From assembly GCF_004362145.1 (NCBI RefSeq), contig NZ_SNXC01000012.1, positions 310,001-374,000 on the forward strand: 64,000 bases of DNA, read 5' to 3'. Below the pieces are notes generated by a model, which worked only from the letters and a program-made list of their open reading frames with translations, did no database searches and was not told the origin of the DNA. Source of the DNA: Marinomonas balearica. GTDB taxonomy: Bacteria > Pseudomonadota > Gammaproteobacteria > Pseudomonadales > Marinomonadaceae. A program made the position numbers and the translations under genes. This document shows, in pieces, positions 35,575-44,668 of this stretch (position 1 is its first letter; the number at the start of each line of letters is the position of its first letter).

Positions 35575-35828
35575 TCAATTGCCTATTTTTTATGATTCTT
35601 AGAAATTCGACACTTTATAGCACTATGCTAAGTGGTAAACAATGTCTAAAATAGCAGCAATTAACAACAGTGAAATCCGGCTAAGTCCTTCCGTCTAAAA
35701 ATAATAATTGTTTGGTAAACGACCTTCATTGATCGAGCTTTTGTCGCCCTGACACACAGTTCATCGTATGAATTGTATTTCACCTCCTAAAACTGTTTTC
35801 ACTTAAAGTCGCTTTATAAGGGTGTATT

Positions 35829-36131
35829 TTGGATACTATGACAATTATTGGGTTGCTCGCAGCCTTTAGTACAACGCTTTCGTTCGTGCCTCAAGTATGG
35901 GCAATTATTAAGACACGCAATATCGACGGCATTTCGTTAAGTATGTATAGCGTCTTCACCAGCGGGGTCTTTCTGTGGTTGATATATGGCATTCTCGCGA
36001 AGGATCTCCCGATCATTATCGCCAATGCCGTTACTTTTTCTCTTGCTTTTACGGTGCTGTGTTTAACCATTCGTTTGAAGCGAAAAGCGGCGTTAGAGAA
36101 TGAAATATCGGGAGCGAATCTCGCCCAGTAA
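35829..36131 (+). CDS. SemiSWEET (PQ-loop) sugar transporter
   Basis: A 100-residue protein with three membrane helices, as in bacterial SemiSWEETs that dimerise to form a sugar pathway. The PQ motif is in TTLSFVPQVWAIIKTRNIDGISLSMY, followed by SGVFLWLIYGILAKDLPIIIANAVTFSLA with the conserved Trp and Asn. The TTG at 35829 is favoured as start because AAGGG lies 6 nt before it and the family usually begins MD then a few residues before IG; an ATG three codons later is the alternative. It is monocistronic, ending at a bidirectional terminator. The substrate (probably a small sugar) cannot be told. Confidence 0.88.
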   Translation: MDTMTIIGLLAAFSTTLSFVPQVWAIIKTRNIDGISLSMYSVFTSGVFLWLIYGILAKDLPIIIANAVTFSLAFTVLCLTIRLKRKAALENEISGANLAQ

Positions 36132-36153
36132 AGTGAGTGGGGCGTTAGAATTG

Positions 36154-36195
36154 AAAAAGCCATGTTCGTTTTTGATACGAACATGGCTTTTTTTA
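36154..36195. terminator. Bidirectional Rho-independent terminator
   Basis: AAAAAGCCATGTTCGT and its exact complement flank TTTTGAT-type loop sequence, with A and T runs outside. It serves the SemiSWEET gene and the convergent opp operon (oppF ends at 36241). Confidence 0.92.
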
Positions 36196-36240
36196 TGTGT
36201 TTTTTTCTATTTTCTGATTAAACGTTACTGAAGGAATTGT

Positions 36241-37263
36241 CTAAGCGATGTCTTCTAAGCGAATGCAGGCTGCCATGTGATTCGTTTCAATTGGCGATAA
36301 GACAGGTTTAGACTGCGCGCAATTTTCGTTAGCATGTGGACAACGTGTTCTAAAAACACACCCCGACGGCGGGTTGATAGGGGACGGCAAATCGCCCACA
36401 AGCAACTGAACTTTTTTCTTTCTTTCCAGATCCGGATCGGGAATGGGCACGGCGGAAAGTAAAGCACGCGTGTATGGATGAGTGGGTTTGGCATACAGGG
36501 ATTCTTTATCGGCCAGCTCCACTGCATTACCTAGGTACATCACCAAAACGCGATCAGAAATGTGTTTTACAACACTCAAATCGTGGGCGATGAAGACCAA
36601 AGAGAGACCCATCTCTGCTTGCAATTCTTTAAGCAAATTAACGACTTGTGCCTGAATCGACACATCTAATGCCGAAACGGGTTCATCACATACGATGAGC
36701 TTGGGTTTTAAAATCAATGCGCGTGCGATACCAATACGCTGACATTGTCCTCCCGAAAACTCGTGCGGATAACGGTTAATGACATTCGGCAATAACCCAA
36801 CGCGTGTCATAATGGATTTGACCTTATCACGTACTTCTTCTTTAGACAGAGAAGGGTGGAACGTCTTGAGTGGCTCTGCAATGATCTCGCCTACGGTCAT
36901 ACGAGGGTTTAACGATGCCAAGGGATCTTGGAAAATCATTTGCAGCTCTTGGCGCTTATCTCGCATTTGCTTTTTATCAAGCTGAGTTAAATCCTGCCCC
37001 AACCAGACAACATGACCTTCTGTAATCGGTAACAGTCGTAAAAGCGCTCGTGCTAAGGTTGATTTACCACACCCTGATTCGCCAACGATCCCCAGTGTTT
37101 CACCTTCGTAAATACTTAAACTGACGCCATCAACTGCTTTTAACGTTTGGCCTTTAGACCAAGGTAAAGCGTTGTCTTTTTTAATATTAAAGTGGACTTT
37201 AAGGTCTTTTACGTCCATTAAGAGCTTTTTATCAGACGTTTGATTGTTTTGGTCTAGGCTCAT
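36241..37263 (-). CDS. oppF: Oligopeptide ABC transporter ATP-binding protein OppF
   Basis: Cytoplasmic ATPase of a peptide importer, 340 residues. Walker A is [16 protein letters not shown]; the signature and Walker B are FSGGQCQRIGIARALILKPKLIVCDEPVSALD, in the form usual for OppF/DppF; the switch His is in FIAHDLSVVKHISDRV. The C-terminus holds the oligopeptide-transporter extension with clustered Cys (GCVFRTRCPHANENC). It overlaps oppD by 4 nt (ATGA) and is the last gene of oppABCDF, ending at the bidirectional terminator. Confidence 0.95.
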   Translation of the reverse strand: MSLDQNNQTSDKKLLMDVKDLKVHFNIKKDNALPWSKGQTLKAVDGVSLSIYEGETLGIVGESGCGKSTLARALLRLLPITEGHVVWLGQDLTQLDKKQMRDKRQELQMIFQDPLASLNPRMTVGEIIAEPLKTFHPSLSKEEVRDKVKSIMTRVGLLPNVINRYPHEFSGGQCQRIGIARALILKPKLIVCDEPVSALDVSIQAQVVNLLKELQAEMGLSLVFIAHDLSVVKHISDRVLVMYLGNAVELADKESLYAKPTHPYTRALLSAVPIPDPDLERKKKVQLLVGDLPSPINPPSGCVFRTRCPHANENCAQSKPVLSPIETNHMAACIRLEDIA

Positions 37264-38234
37264 GATGCGACTCCGAAATCGATGGGCTTATGACAAGCAC
37301 GTAATTTCCCTTGTTGATATTCCTCCAGATTCGGCGCTTCTTTGCGACAACGATCTTCAACGTGCACACAGCGCGCTTGAAAAGGACAGCCCGCTGGAAG
37401 GCTAAGAAGGTTTGGAGGGTTGCCGGGAATCGTTGCAAGTACATCGTCATTGGCGTCTAAGCGAGGTATGGCTTCCAATAACCCTTTTGTGTAAGGGTGA
37501 GTAGGGCGATAGAACACATCGCTCGTTTCACCGTATTCCATGGTTCTGCCTGCGTACATGACCAGTACTTTGTCGCACAACCCTGCGACGACACCGAGAT
37601 CGTGGGTGATCATAATGATGGCAGTATTGAACTCATCTTTTAGTTCATTTAAAAGCGTGAGTATTTGCGCTTGTACGGTCACATCCAAAGCCGTTGTAGG
37701 TTCGTCTGCTATCAGCAGTTTAGGCTGGCACAATAGTGCCATGGCGATCATGACTCGTTGGCGCATACCGCCTGAAAATTCGTGAGGGTACATGTTCATG
37801 CGTTTGCGTGCTTCGGGCATTTTTACCGCATCCAACATCTTCACTGATGCTTCAAACGCGTCGGCCTTACTGTATCCTTTGTGCAACATTAGGACTTCCA
37901 TCAGTTGCTTACCGACTTTCATGTAAGGGTTTAAAGACGTCATAGGATCTTGGAAAATCATCGCGATTTTTTCCGCACGCACGCGATTCATCGCTTTTTC
38001 GTTGTACCCAAGAATATTTTTACCTTCAAACAGAGCCTCACCTTCAACGAGACCGTTTTTAGCCAAAAGACCCATCAGCGCAAATGCTGTTTGGCTTTTG
38101 CCTGATCCTGACTCTCCTACAATGCCAAGGGTTTCTCCTTGAGCAAGAGAAAAATTCAAGTTATTTACGGCGGTAACGTAGCCATCCGGTGTGCCAAAGT
38201 TAACGCGTAGATTGTTTACATCAAGTAAGTTCAT
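37260..38234 (-). CDS. oppD: Oligopeptide ABC transporter ATP-binding protein OppD
   Basis: Second ATPase of the peptide importer, 324 residues. Walker A is [16 protein letters not shown], typical of OppD/DppD; signature [32 protein letters not shown]; switch [16 protein letters not shown]. The C-terminal [15 protein letters not shown] segment is the Cys-containing extension of the family. The gene overlaps oppF by 4 nt and starts 9 nt after oppC, so it belongs to one tightly packed operon. Confidence 0.95.
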   Translation of the reverse strand: MNLLDVNNLRVNFGTPDGYVTAVNNLNFSLAQGETLGIVGESGSGKSQTAFALMGLLAKNGLVEGEALFEGKNILGYNEKAMNRVRAEKIAMIFQDPMTSLNPYMKVGKQLMEVLMLHKGYSKADAFEASVKMLDAVKMPEARKRMNMYPHEFSGGMRQRVMIAMALLCQPKLLIADEPTTALDVTVQAQILTLLNELKDEFNTAIIMITHDLGVVAGLCDKVLVMYAGRTMEYGETSDVFYRPTHPYTKGLLEAIPRLDANDDVLATIPGNPPNLLSLPAGCPFQARCVHVEDRCRKEAPNLEEYQQGKLRACHKPIDFGVAS

Positions 38235-38243
38235 TATTTCCCC

Positions 38244-39170
38244 CTAGCGGTCTTTCGGATCCAGTGCGTCGCGTAGACCGTCACCGAGGAAGTTAAAACA
38301 AAAGAGTGTTACGACTAAGAAGCCAAGTGGCCATGCTAATTGCCATACGGCGATTTCCATGTTCACAGCTCCTTCTGAGATCAAAGCTCCCCAACTGGTC
38401 ATAGGTTCTTGAACACCCAGCCCAAGGAAACTGATAAAGGATTCCAATAAAATCATATTGGGCACAAGCAATGTCGCGTACACCACAACGATACCCAGCA
38501 CGTTCGGAACAATATGACGTAAGATAATATTCGTCGTTGAAACGCCACAAGCATGAGCGGCTTCAATGTACTCTTTATTTTTCAGGCTTAATGTTTGTCC
38601 ACGGACGATTCTGGCCATGTCCAGCCAAGAGATTGCGCCAATCGCGACAAAAATCAAAACGATGTGTCGGCCAAATAGCGTCATCATGATGATGACGAAA
38701 AACATGAATGGAAATGAGTTCAGGATCTCAAGCACACGCATCATTAAGCTGTCGACACGGCCACCTAGGTAGCCAGATGTCGCACCGTATAACGTACCTA
38801 TGACGATAGCGACTAAGCTGCCCATCAAACCAACCATCAAGGAGATTTGCCCTCCTTGTAAGGTGCGTACAAAAATATCGCGCCCTAAAGGATCGGTGCC
38901 AAAATAGTGCCCGTTTTCAATGTTCGGGCGGCCCAGAGTAGCAATGTCTGAAAGGGCTTCCCAATCAATATCGTCGTAGTTCCATTGACTTAGCCATGGG
39001 CCAAAAAGAGAAATAAGGGCGATTAATCCGAGAATAATTAAACTCAGAACCGCTGCATGGTTCGAGAAAAAACGTCGACGTGCATCTTGCCAAAGGCTTC
39101 GGCCTTCTACTTCGACAACCTGCTCTGCGAACGCTTCTACGACATCAACTTTGTCTTTGGTTGTAATCAT
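38244..39170 (-). CDS. oppC: Oligopeptide ABC transporter permease OppC
   Basis: Inner-membrane permease, 308 residues. It begins with a cytoplasmic N-terminal segment (SLWQDARRRFFSNHAAVLSL) leading into the first helix, as in OppC/DppC, then a periplasmic loop with HYFGTDPLGRDIFVRTLQGGQISLMVG, which is diagnostic, and the EAA loop EYIEAAHACGVSTTNIILRHIVPNVLG. It starts 11 nt after oppB and ends 9 nt before oppD. Confidence 0.95.
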   Translation of the reverse strand: MITTKDKVDVVEAFAEQVVEVEGRSLWQDARRRFFSNHAAVLSLIILGLIALISLFGPWLSQWNYDDIDWEALSDIATLGRPNIENGHYFGTDPLGRDIFVRTLQGGQISLMVGLMGSLVAIVIGTLYGATSGYLGGRVDSLMMRVLEILNSFPFMFFVIIMMTLFGRHIVLIFVAIGAISWLDMARIVRGQTLSLKNKEYIEAAHACGVSTTNIILRHIVPNVLGIVVVYATLLVPNMILLESFISFLGLGVQEPMTSWGALISEGAVNMEIAVWQLAWPLGFLVVTLFCFNFLGDGLRDALDPKDR

Positions 39171-39181
39171 TGCAAAGCTAC

Positions 39182-40102
39182 CTAGTAACGAATTTTAGGA
39201 TCGATCAACGCGTACAAAATATCGACGATCGCATTAAAAAGAATAGTGAGTGAGCCGATCAAAATCGTCACCGCCATAACCATAGGGTAATCGCGGTTGA
39301 TGGCGCCATTCACAAAGTGTTGTCCGATGCCACCGGTGCTGAAATAGACGTCAACAATGACGGATCCAGTAATGATGCCGACAAAAGCAGGGCCAAGATA
39401 CGATAAAACCGGCACGATAGCAGGGCGAAGGGCGTGTTGGAGGACTATTTTATAGCCGGGTAAACCCTTTGCACGAGCGGTACGAATAAAATTAGAGTGC
39501 ATGGTTTCGATCATGCTGCCGCGTGTAATACGGGCGATTTGAGCGATGTAACTGGTGGACATGGCGATAACAGGCATGACCAGATAAGGCCAAGCGCCAT
39601 CGTTCCAGCCTCCAGAAGGAAGCCATTGCAAATAGATAGAGAAGAATAGGATACAGAGTGGTGCTAACACAAAGTTTGGCAACACGATCCCTAGGTTTGC
39701 AAACGCCATAACGGAGTAATCAATCCATGAATTTTGGCGAAGCGCAGCAAAAATACCGCATCCGACACCAATTACCACGGCGACTATAAACGACCATACG
39801 CCGATTTCTGCTGAAACAGGAAAACTCTGAGCGACAAGATCATTGATTGTAAAATCTTTATGAACAAAAGACGCCCCTAGATCCCCTTGTAATATATTCC
39901 AAAGGTAGCGCAAATATTGCGATGTAACGGGTTCGTCCAGATGATACTTGGCGGCGATGTTAGCCATAATTTCCGGTGGTAGTCCACGCTCTGAGGTAAG
40001 CGGGCTGCCGGGAGCGAAATGCATCAAAAAGAAGGACACAGTGATCAACACCAGCAATGTCGGAATGGCTTCTAAAATGCGTTTTAAAATCAATGAGAGC
40101 AT
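39182..40102 (-). CDS. oppB: Oligopeptide ABC transporter permease OppB
   Basis: Inner-membrane permease, 306 residues with six predicted helices. The start MLSLILKRILEAIPTLLVLITVSFFLMHFAPGSP is the standard OppB/DppB N-terminus, and the EAA loop is NFIRTARAKGLPGYKIVLQHALRPAIVPVLSYLG. It lies 126 bp after oppA, separated by a hairpin that may limit the downstream message, and 11 nt before oppC. Confidence 0.95.
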   Translation of the reverse strand: MLSLILKRILEAIPTLLVLITVSFFLMHFAPGSPLTSERGLPPEIMANIAAKYHLDEPVTSQYLRYLWNILQGDLGASFVHKDFTINDLVAQSFPVSAEIGVWSFIVAVVIGVGCGIFAALRQNSWIDYSVMAFANLGIVLPNFVLAPLCILFFSIYLQWLPSGGWNDGAWPYLVMPVIAMSTSYIAQIARITRGSMIETMHSNFIRTARAKGLPGYKIVLQHALRPAIVPVLSYLGPAFVGIITGSVIVDVYFSTGGIGQHFVNGAINRDYPMVMAVTILIGSLTILFNAIVDILYALIDPKIRY

Positions 40103-40183
40103 AAGTAATGTCCGAGGTAATACAACTGATTCTAACGTCAGGTTATTACCAGCGTTTGAAACGTAAAAGCAAATAGTAAAGAG

Positions 40184-40212
40184 TATGACTCAGCACAGCA
40201 TGCTGAGTCATA
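40184..40212. other. Stem-loop between oppA and oppB
   Basis: TATGACTCAGCA-CAGCA-TGCTGAGTCATA, a perfect 12-bp stem with a 5-nt loop, 16 nt after the oppA stop codon (minus strand). Without a strong U-tract it is more likely a 3' stabiliser or partial attenuator that keeps oppA message in excess over oppBCDF. Confidence 0.7.
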
Positions 40213-40228
40213 CAAACAACGGTCTTAC

Positions 40229-41851
40229 TTAGTGAGCGATAATGTACTGATCGCGTGTGTAAGTGTTGTCTTCTGGGTTTGGCATGTAGCCGCCAACATA
40301 AGGCTTCACTAGACGTTTAGTGATGTAGGTATAGATTGGAGCAATACCCATATCTTGATTGATCAGAATATCTTCTGCTTTTGCGTAGTTCACAGAAGGG
40401 TCCTGCATAGAAGAGGCTTCATTCATTAGTCGGTCGTATTCAGCGTTGCTGTATTTACCGTCGTTGCTGCCCGCTGTCGTGGTTAGAATTTGCAAGAAGG
40501 TAGAGGCTTCGTTGTAGTCACCGATCCAGCCTGCACGCGCAACTGAGAAGTTCTGAGTGTTACGTGTATCAAGGTAGGTTTTCCATTCTTGGTTTTCAAG
40601 CGTTGCTGTTACACCAATATTTTTCTTCCACATAGAAGCGATCGCAACCGCCACTTTTTTATGTTGGTCGTTTGTATTGTACAGCAGTGGGAATTTCAAT
40701 GGGTTGGAAGGGCCAAAACCTGCTTCTGCAAGTAGCTCTTTGGCTTTCTCATTTCGCTCTGCTTGAGTCCACGTTGCGTAATCTGGCTTGATAGGATTAA
40801 ATCCGTTCACAATGTCTGGAGTAAAGCCGTAGGCTGGCAGTTCACCCGTTCCCTTAACGTATTTAACAATGATATCTCGGTCGATGGCGTAAGACAGCGC
40901 TTTACGAACACGAACGTCGTCAAACGGTGCTTTGGTTGTATTGAATAGGTAGTAATAAGTACCAAGCTGAGGCGTGATATGCACTTCATCAGGCGTGTCT
41001 TTCATTAATTGTTTGTAGCGGTTGGTCGGGATGCCTGTATAAGAGGTCAGATCCATTTCACCCGCTTGATAGCGTTTAAATTCAACAGATACATCTGGAA
41101 TCGGCAAATAGGTTACTTTGTTGATGACGGTTTCTTTGTCGTTCCAGTACATAGGGTTACGTACTAGCACCATTTTTTCATTCACATTCCACTTATCCAA
41201 AACGTAAGCGCCGTTAAAGACAATATGGTCTTGTTTGGTCCAGTCATCACCCCATTTTTCGATGACTTTTTTAGGTGCAGGGAAAAGCGTGTTGTGGATC
41301 GTCATCTTCGGGAAGTAAGCGTTTGGCTTTTCTAGACGAACAACGAATGTATAGTCATCCGCCGCTTCTACGCCTAACTCTGTTGCAGGTTTTTTACCGT
41401 TAATGATGTCGGTCGCATTGATCATACCAGGAAGCTCAGCAAACCAAGCGTAATCAGCCGCTGTTTTAGGGTCAACTAAGCGTTGGAACGCGAAAACGAA
41501 GTCGTGTGCGGTTACGGAGTCGCCATTTGACCACTTTGCATCGTCGCGCAGGTGGAACGTATATACGGTGTTGTCTTCATTGGCGTCGTAGCTTGTTGCG
41601 ACACCGGGAATTAGGTTGCCGTCGCCATCTTCGTTAAACAATCCTTCAAACAAATCACGACCACGAAGTGAGCCGGGCGTACCCTGCAGTTTTTGCTGGT
41701 CAAGTGTCGCAGGTTCGGATTCACCGCCTTTAACGATTTCTTGAACTGCGGCTAATTTCACGCCTTCTGGTACTTTAGCGGCTTGAACGTAGGATGCGCC
41801 TAACGCTGCTGCAAGCACAGCACTGGCAATCAGTGATTGTTTGAGTTTCAT
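40229..41851 (-). CDS. oppA: Periplasmic oligopeptide-binding protein OppA (operon copy)
   Basis: Peptide receptor of the ABC importer, 540 residues of the large SBP_bac_5 type. A Sec signal (MKLKQSLIASAVLAAALGASYVQA) is cleaved before AKVPEGV; there is no lipobox, so it is soluble in the periplasm. Family motifs include GRDLFEGLFNEDGDGNLIPGVA, YTFHLRDDAKWSNGDSVTAHDFVFAFQRLVDP, DVRVRKALSYAIDRDIIVKYV, ENQEWKTYLDTR and a GDYNEASTF segment near the C-terminus. It heads oppABCDF. A close paralogue lies 232 bp upstream on the same strand. Confidence 0.94.
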   Translation of the reverse strand: MKLKQSLIASAVLAAALGASYVQAAKVPEGVKLAAVQEIVKGGESEPATLDQQKLQGTPGSLRGRDLFEGLFNEDGDGNLIPGVATSYDANEDNTVYTFHLRDDAKWSNGDSVTAHDFVFAFQRLVDPKTAADYAWFAELPGMINATDIINGKKPATELGVEAADDYTFVVRLEKPNAYFPKMTIHNTLFPAPKKVIEKWGDDWTKQDHIVFNGAYVLDKWNVNEKMVLVRNPMYWNDKETVINKVTYLPIPDVSVEFKRYQAGEMDLTSYTGIPTNRYKQLMKDTPDEVHITPQLGTYYYLFNTTKAPFDDVRVRKALSYAIDRDIIVKYVKGTGELPAYGFTPDIVNGFNPIKPDYATWTQAERNEKAKELLAEAGFGPSNPLKFPLLYNTNDQHKKVAVAIASMWKKNIGVTATLENQEWKTYLDTRNTQNFSVARAGWIGDYNEASTFLQILTTTAGSNDGKYSNAEYDRLMNEASSMQDPSVNYAKAEDILINQDMGIAPIYTYITKRLVKPYVGGYMPNPEDNTYTRDQYIIAH

Positions 41852-42041
41852 ACAAAGGTTCCTTAACGTTTTTTATGGTGTTGCTGTTGTCTATAGGGTA
41901 GGGCTGGAATGGTTCTAGACTTACCGTGAGTATCCATAGTTCAACAATTCCTAAACAGTCACAATCGAAATAACGAATCAGGCTATGCGTTTCGTGAAAG
42001 CGTTTGTATGAAAAAATCTATGCTGTTTATTTCATGATTAG

Positions 42042-42076
42042 AAAAGCCTTTTAAAACAATATTTTAAAAGGCTTTT
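42042..42076 (-). terminator. Terminator after the second oppA-like gene
   Basis: AAAAGCCTTTTAAAA and TTTTAAAAGGCTTTT form a perfect 15-bp stem around a 5-nt loop, beginning 7 nt after the stop codon of the oppA paralogue. The U-rich 3' arm is consistent with intrinsic termination, so this gene is probably expressed separately from oppABCDF. Confidence 0.8.
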
Positions 42077-42083
42077 AGATGAT

Positions 42084-43697
42084 TTAGTGGGATTTTATAT
42101 ACAAGTTACGAGTGTATACGACTGCTTGTGGGTTCGGGTTATAACCGCCAACATAAGGCTTAACCACTTTTACTGAGGTGTATTGATAGATGGGTGCAAC
42201 GGCCATATCTTCTTCGATTGCGATTTTTTCAGCCGCTTGATACTGCTTAGATGGGTCTTTCATCGTGCGCGATTGATTCATTAAATTATCGTACGCTTGA
42301 CGTTGGTAATGCCCATAGTTATTTCCGTGCTCAGACGTCAGTACATCCAACGTACTGGAAGCTTCGTTGTAGTCACTGATCCACGCATAGCGACCAACCT
42401 GAAAATTACCTGCGCTCATGGTGGAGAGCGCTGTTTTCCATTCTTGGTTTTCTAACGTGACTTTTACCCCTAGGGTCTTTTTCCACATAGCGGCAATGGC
42501 AATGGCCAGTTTTTTATGAAACTCATTAGTGTTGTAGAGTAAAGTGAAACTCAAAGGATTGGATTTGGAGTAGCCCGCGTCTTTAAGAAGCGCCATCGCT
42601 TTGTTATCACGCTCTTTTTGTGTCCACGTTGAGTAATCAAGTTTAGGCGGCGTATAGCCAGCGACGGCTTCTGGAGCAAAGCCGTAGGCAGGAAGCTGCC
42701 CAGTGCCTAATACGTATTTCGTGATCATTTCTCTATCAATACTATAAGACAGCGCTTTACGAACGCGTATATCGTTAAACGGCGCAACGTTTGTGTTGAA
42801 AATATAGTAGTAGATGCCCAGCATAGGATCGATGCGGACGTCATTTGGTAAGTCTTTTTTAATCTTTTTAAAGTGAGAGAGAGGGAATCCAGAAACGTCT
42901 AAGTCACCTGCTTGATAGCGTTTAAATTGAGCGCTTCCGTCGGTGATTGGCAAATAGGTCACCTTGTTAATGACGGTTTCGGCGTTATTCCAATACTGTG
43001 GATTTCGTACAAGCTCCATCTTTTCATTCACGTTCCACGTTTTCAAAGTATATGCGCCGTTTGAAACGATGTGTTCTGGTTTCGTCCACGATGCGCCCCA
43101 TTTCTCTATGGCTTTCTTTGGTGCTGGAAACATAGTGGGGTAAGTGATCATCTTCATGAAATAAGGTACAGGACGTTCAAGTGTCACTTGGAAGGTATAG
43201 TCGTCCAACGCTTTTACGCCCAATTCAGACGGTTCGATGTCGCCATTGATAATATGATCCGCATTCACGATAGACGGAATTTGCATATACCAAGCGTATG
43301 GTGAGGCCGTTTTAGGGGCTACTGCGCGCTGAAAACCATAAACAAAGTCATGCGCTGTAACGGAGTCACCATTTGACCACTTTGCATCTTTGCGCAAATT
43401 AAAGGTGTAAACCGTATTGTCTTCGTTAACGGCGTAACTGCTTGCGACACCGGGCTCAAGGTTTCCTTCGGAATCTTGACTGTACAACCCTTCGAATAAG
43501 TCGAAAGCGCGTATCCAGCCTGCATCCTCCTGAATCAGCTGTGGGTCGATGGAGGTAGGTTCTTGACCACCGTTTCTAACAATATCTTGAACAGGCGATA
43601 GGGTAACGCCTTCTGGTATCACGGCAGCGTGGACAGATAAACAAGAAAGGGTGGCGGAAAAAAATGCGGCTAGGCGCAAACTCGATTTACTCTTCAT
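42084..43697 (-). CDS. Second periplasmic oligopeptide-binding protein (OppA paralogue)
   Basis: A 537-residue paralogue of the OppA encoded next to it, with the same layout and shared blocks (LFEGLYSQDSEGNLEPGVA, DAKWSNGDSVTAHDFVYGFQRAV, RVRKALSYSIDREMITKYVLGTGQLPAYGF, VKPYVGGYNPNPQ). The Sec signal is MKSKSSLRLAAFFSATLSCLSVHA. It has its own terminator and a 163-bp upstream region, so it is likely a separate unit feeding the same OppBCDF permease with a different peptide range. Differences cluster in lid loops; specificity cannot be predicted. Confidence 0.9.
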   Translation of the reverse strand: MKSKSSLRLAAFFSATLSCLSVHAAVIPEGVTLSPVQDIVRNGGQEPTSIDPQLIQEDAGWIRAFDLFEGLYSQDSEGNLEPGVASSYAVNEDNTVYTFNLRKDAKWSNGDSVTAHDFVYGFQRAVAPKTASPYAWYMQIPSIVNADHIINGDIEPSELGVKALDDYTFQVTLERPVPYFMKMITYPTMFPAPKKAIEKWGASWTKPEHIVSNGAYTLKTWNVNEKMELVRNPQYWNNAETVINKVTYLPITDGSAQFKRYQAGDLDVSGFPLSHFKKIKKDLPNDVRIDPMLGIYYYIFNTNVAPFNDIRVRKALSYSIDREMITKYVLGTGQLPAYGFAPEAVAGYTPPKLDYSTWTQKERDNKAMALLKDAGYSKSNPLSFTLLYNTNEFHKKLAIAIAAMWKKTLGVKVTLENQEWKTALSTMSAGNFQVGRYAWISDYNEASSTLDVLTSEHGNNYGHYQRQAYDNLMNQSRTMKDPSKQYQAAEKIAIEEDMAVAPIYQYTSVKVVKPYVGGYNPNPQAVVYTRNLYIKSH

Positions 43698-43860
43698 GAT
43701 AGTCCTTTCAATGATTTGGATGGCATTCGACAGCGGAACGTATGTGCATTAGGGCGTTCTGTTTTTATATATAACGCAATTTGCAGAGGTTTTATAGAGC
43801 CAAATATCAAGCCATGATATTCTTGGCTTATCTAATGGATTCTTATCGAAAGGTATAAAT

Positions 43861-44634
43861 GTGATTATCCAACCTTTTCAAGTTGTTGGCGCTTTTTTTA
43901 AGTCATTGCCTATTATTTTGTCTCCCGGAATGCGTCTCTTTATTCTCGCTCCGCTGGTTGCCAACATCGCCCTGATGGCGCTACTGTATATGGTTGCGTT
44001 GTCTTATTTTGGTTCGGCTGTGGATTTCTTAATGGGCTTTTTGCCAGACTGGATGAGCTTCTTAAATTGGCTTTTCTTACTGGTATTTGGCGGAATTGTA
44101 GCGGTTCTGTTTTTTTACAGTTTTTCTGTGGGCGTTAATATTATAGCGGCGCCTTTTATGGCATTTCTTGCTGAAAAAGTAGAAGAAAAAGAAACCGGAC
44201 ATCAGTTCGAGTCGACACTGAGCTTGAGCGAAGTGGTTAAAATCGCGGGCAGATCAATCCAACGAGAGCTGCAAAAACTGTTCTACTTTTTACCCAGATT
44301 GATTGTATTGCTTCTCCTTTCTTTTGTTCCTGTGATAAACCTTGTATCTCCTATTTTATTATTACTTTTCTCAGCTTGGATGCTTGCGATCCAGTATATG
44401 GATTACTCTTTTGATAATCATAAGTTAAGTTTCCGTGAAATGAGAGAGGCTCTTCGCAGTAAGCCTTTGTTATGTTGGACCTTTGGTTTCATCGTAATGG
44501 TAGGGTTGACTGTTCCGTTTTTGAATTTGTTTGTAATGCCTATTGCTGTGGTTGCTGCGACATTGCTGTGGATTGACCAATTCAGTGACCGTTTTGAGCT
44601 TGCGAGTACACAAAACGCGTTTAGTAACGACTAA
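43861..44634 (+). CDS. cysZ: CysZ-like sulfate transporter (EI24 family)
   Basis: A 257-residue membrane protein. It starts with GTG preceded by AAAGG 8 nt upstream; the overlapping ATG at 43859 is closed at once by TGA. Hydrophobic segments lie at about 20-45, 65-95, 140-170 and 200-235, and the family-specific stretch SVGVNIIAAPFMAFLAEKVEEKETG together with FYFLPRLIVLLLLSFVPVINLVSPILLLLFSAW matches CysZ, a proton-driven sulfate importer for cysteine synthesis in enterobacteria. Sulfate as substrate here is inferred from the family. A receiver-domain gene follows 34 nt downstream, so the two may be co-transcribed. Confidence 0.87.
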   Translation: MIIQPFQVVGAFFKSLPIILSPGMRLFILAPLVANIALMALLYMVALSYFGSAVDFLMGFLPDWMSFLNWLFLLVFGGIVAVLFFYSFSVGVNIIAAPFMAFLAEKVEEKETGHQFESTLSLSEVVKIAGRSIQRELQKLFYFLPRLIVLLLLSFVPVINLVSPILLLLFSAWMLAIQYMDYSFDNHKLSFREMREALRSKPLLCWTFGFIVMVGLTVPFLNLFVMPIAVVAATLLWIDQFSDRFELASTQNAFSND

Positions 44635-44668
44635 AAATTAACAATAGGCAATAAAAACAGGCGCTTGC

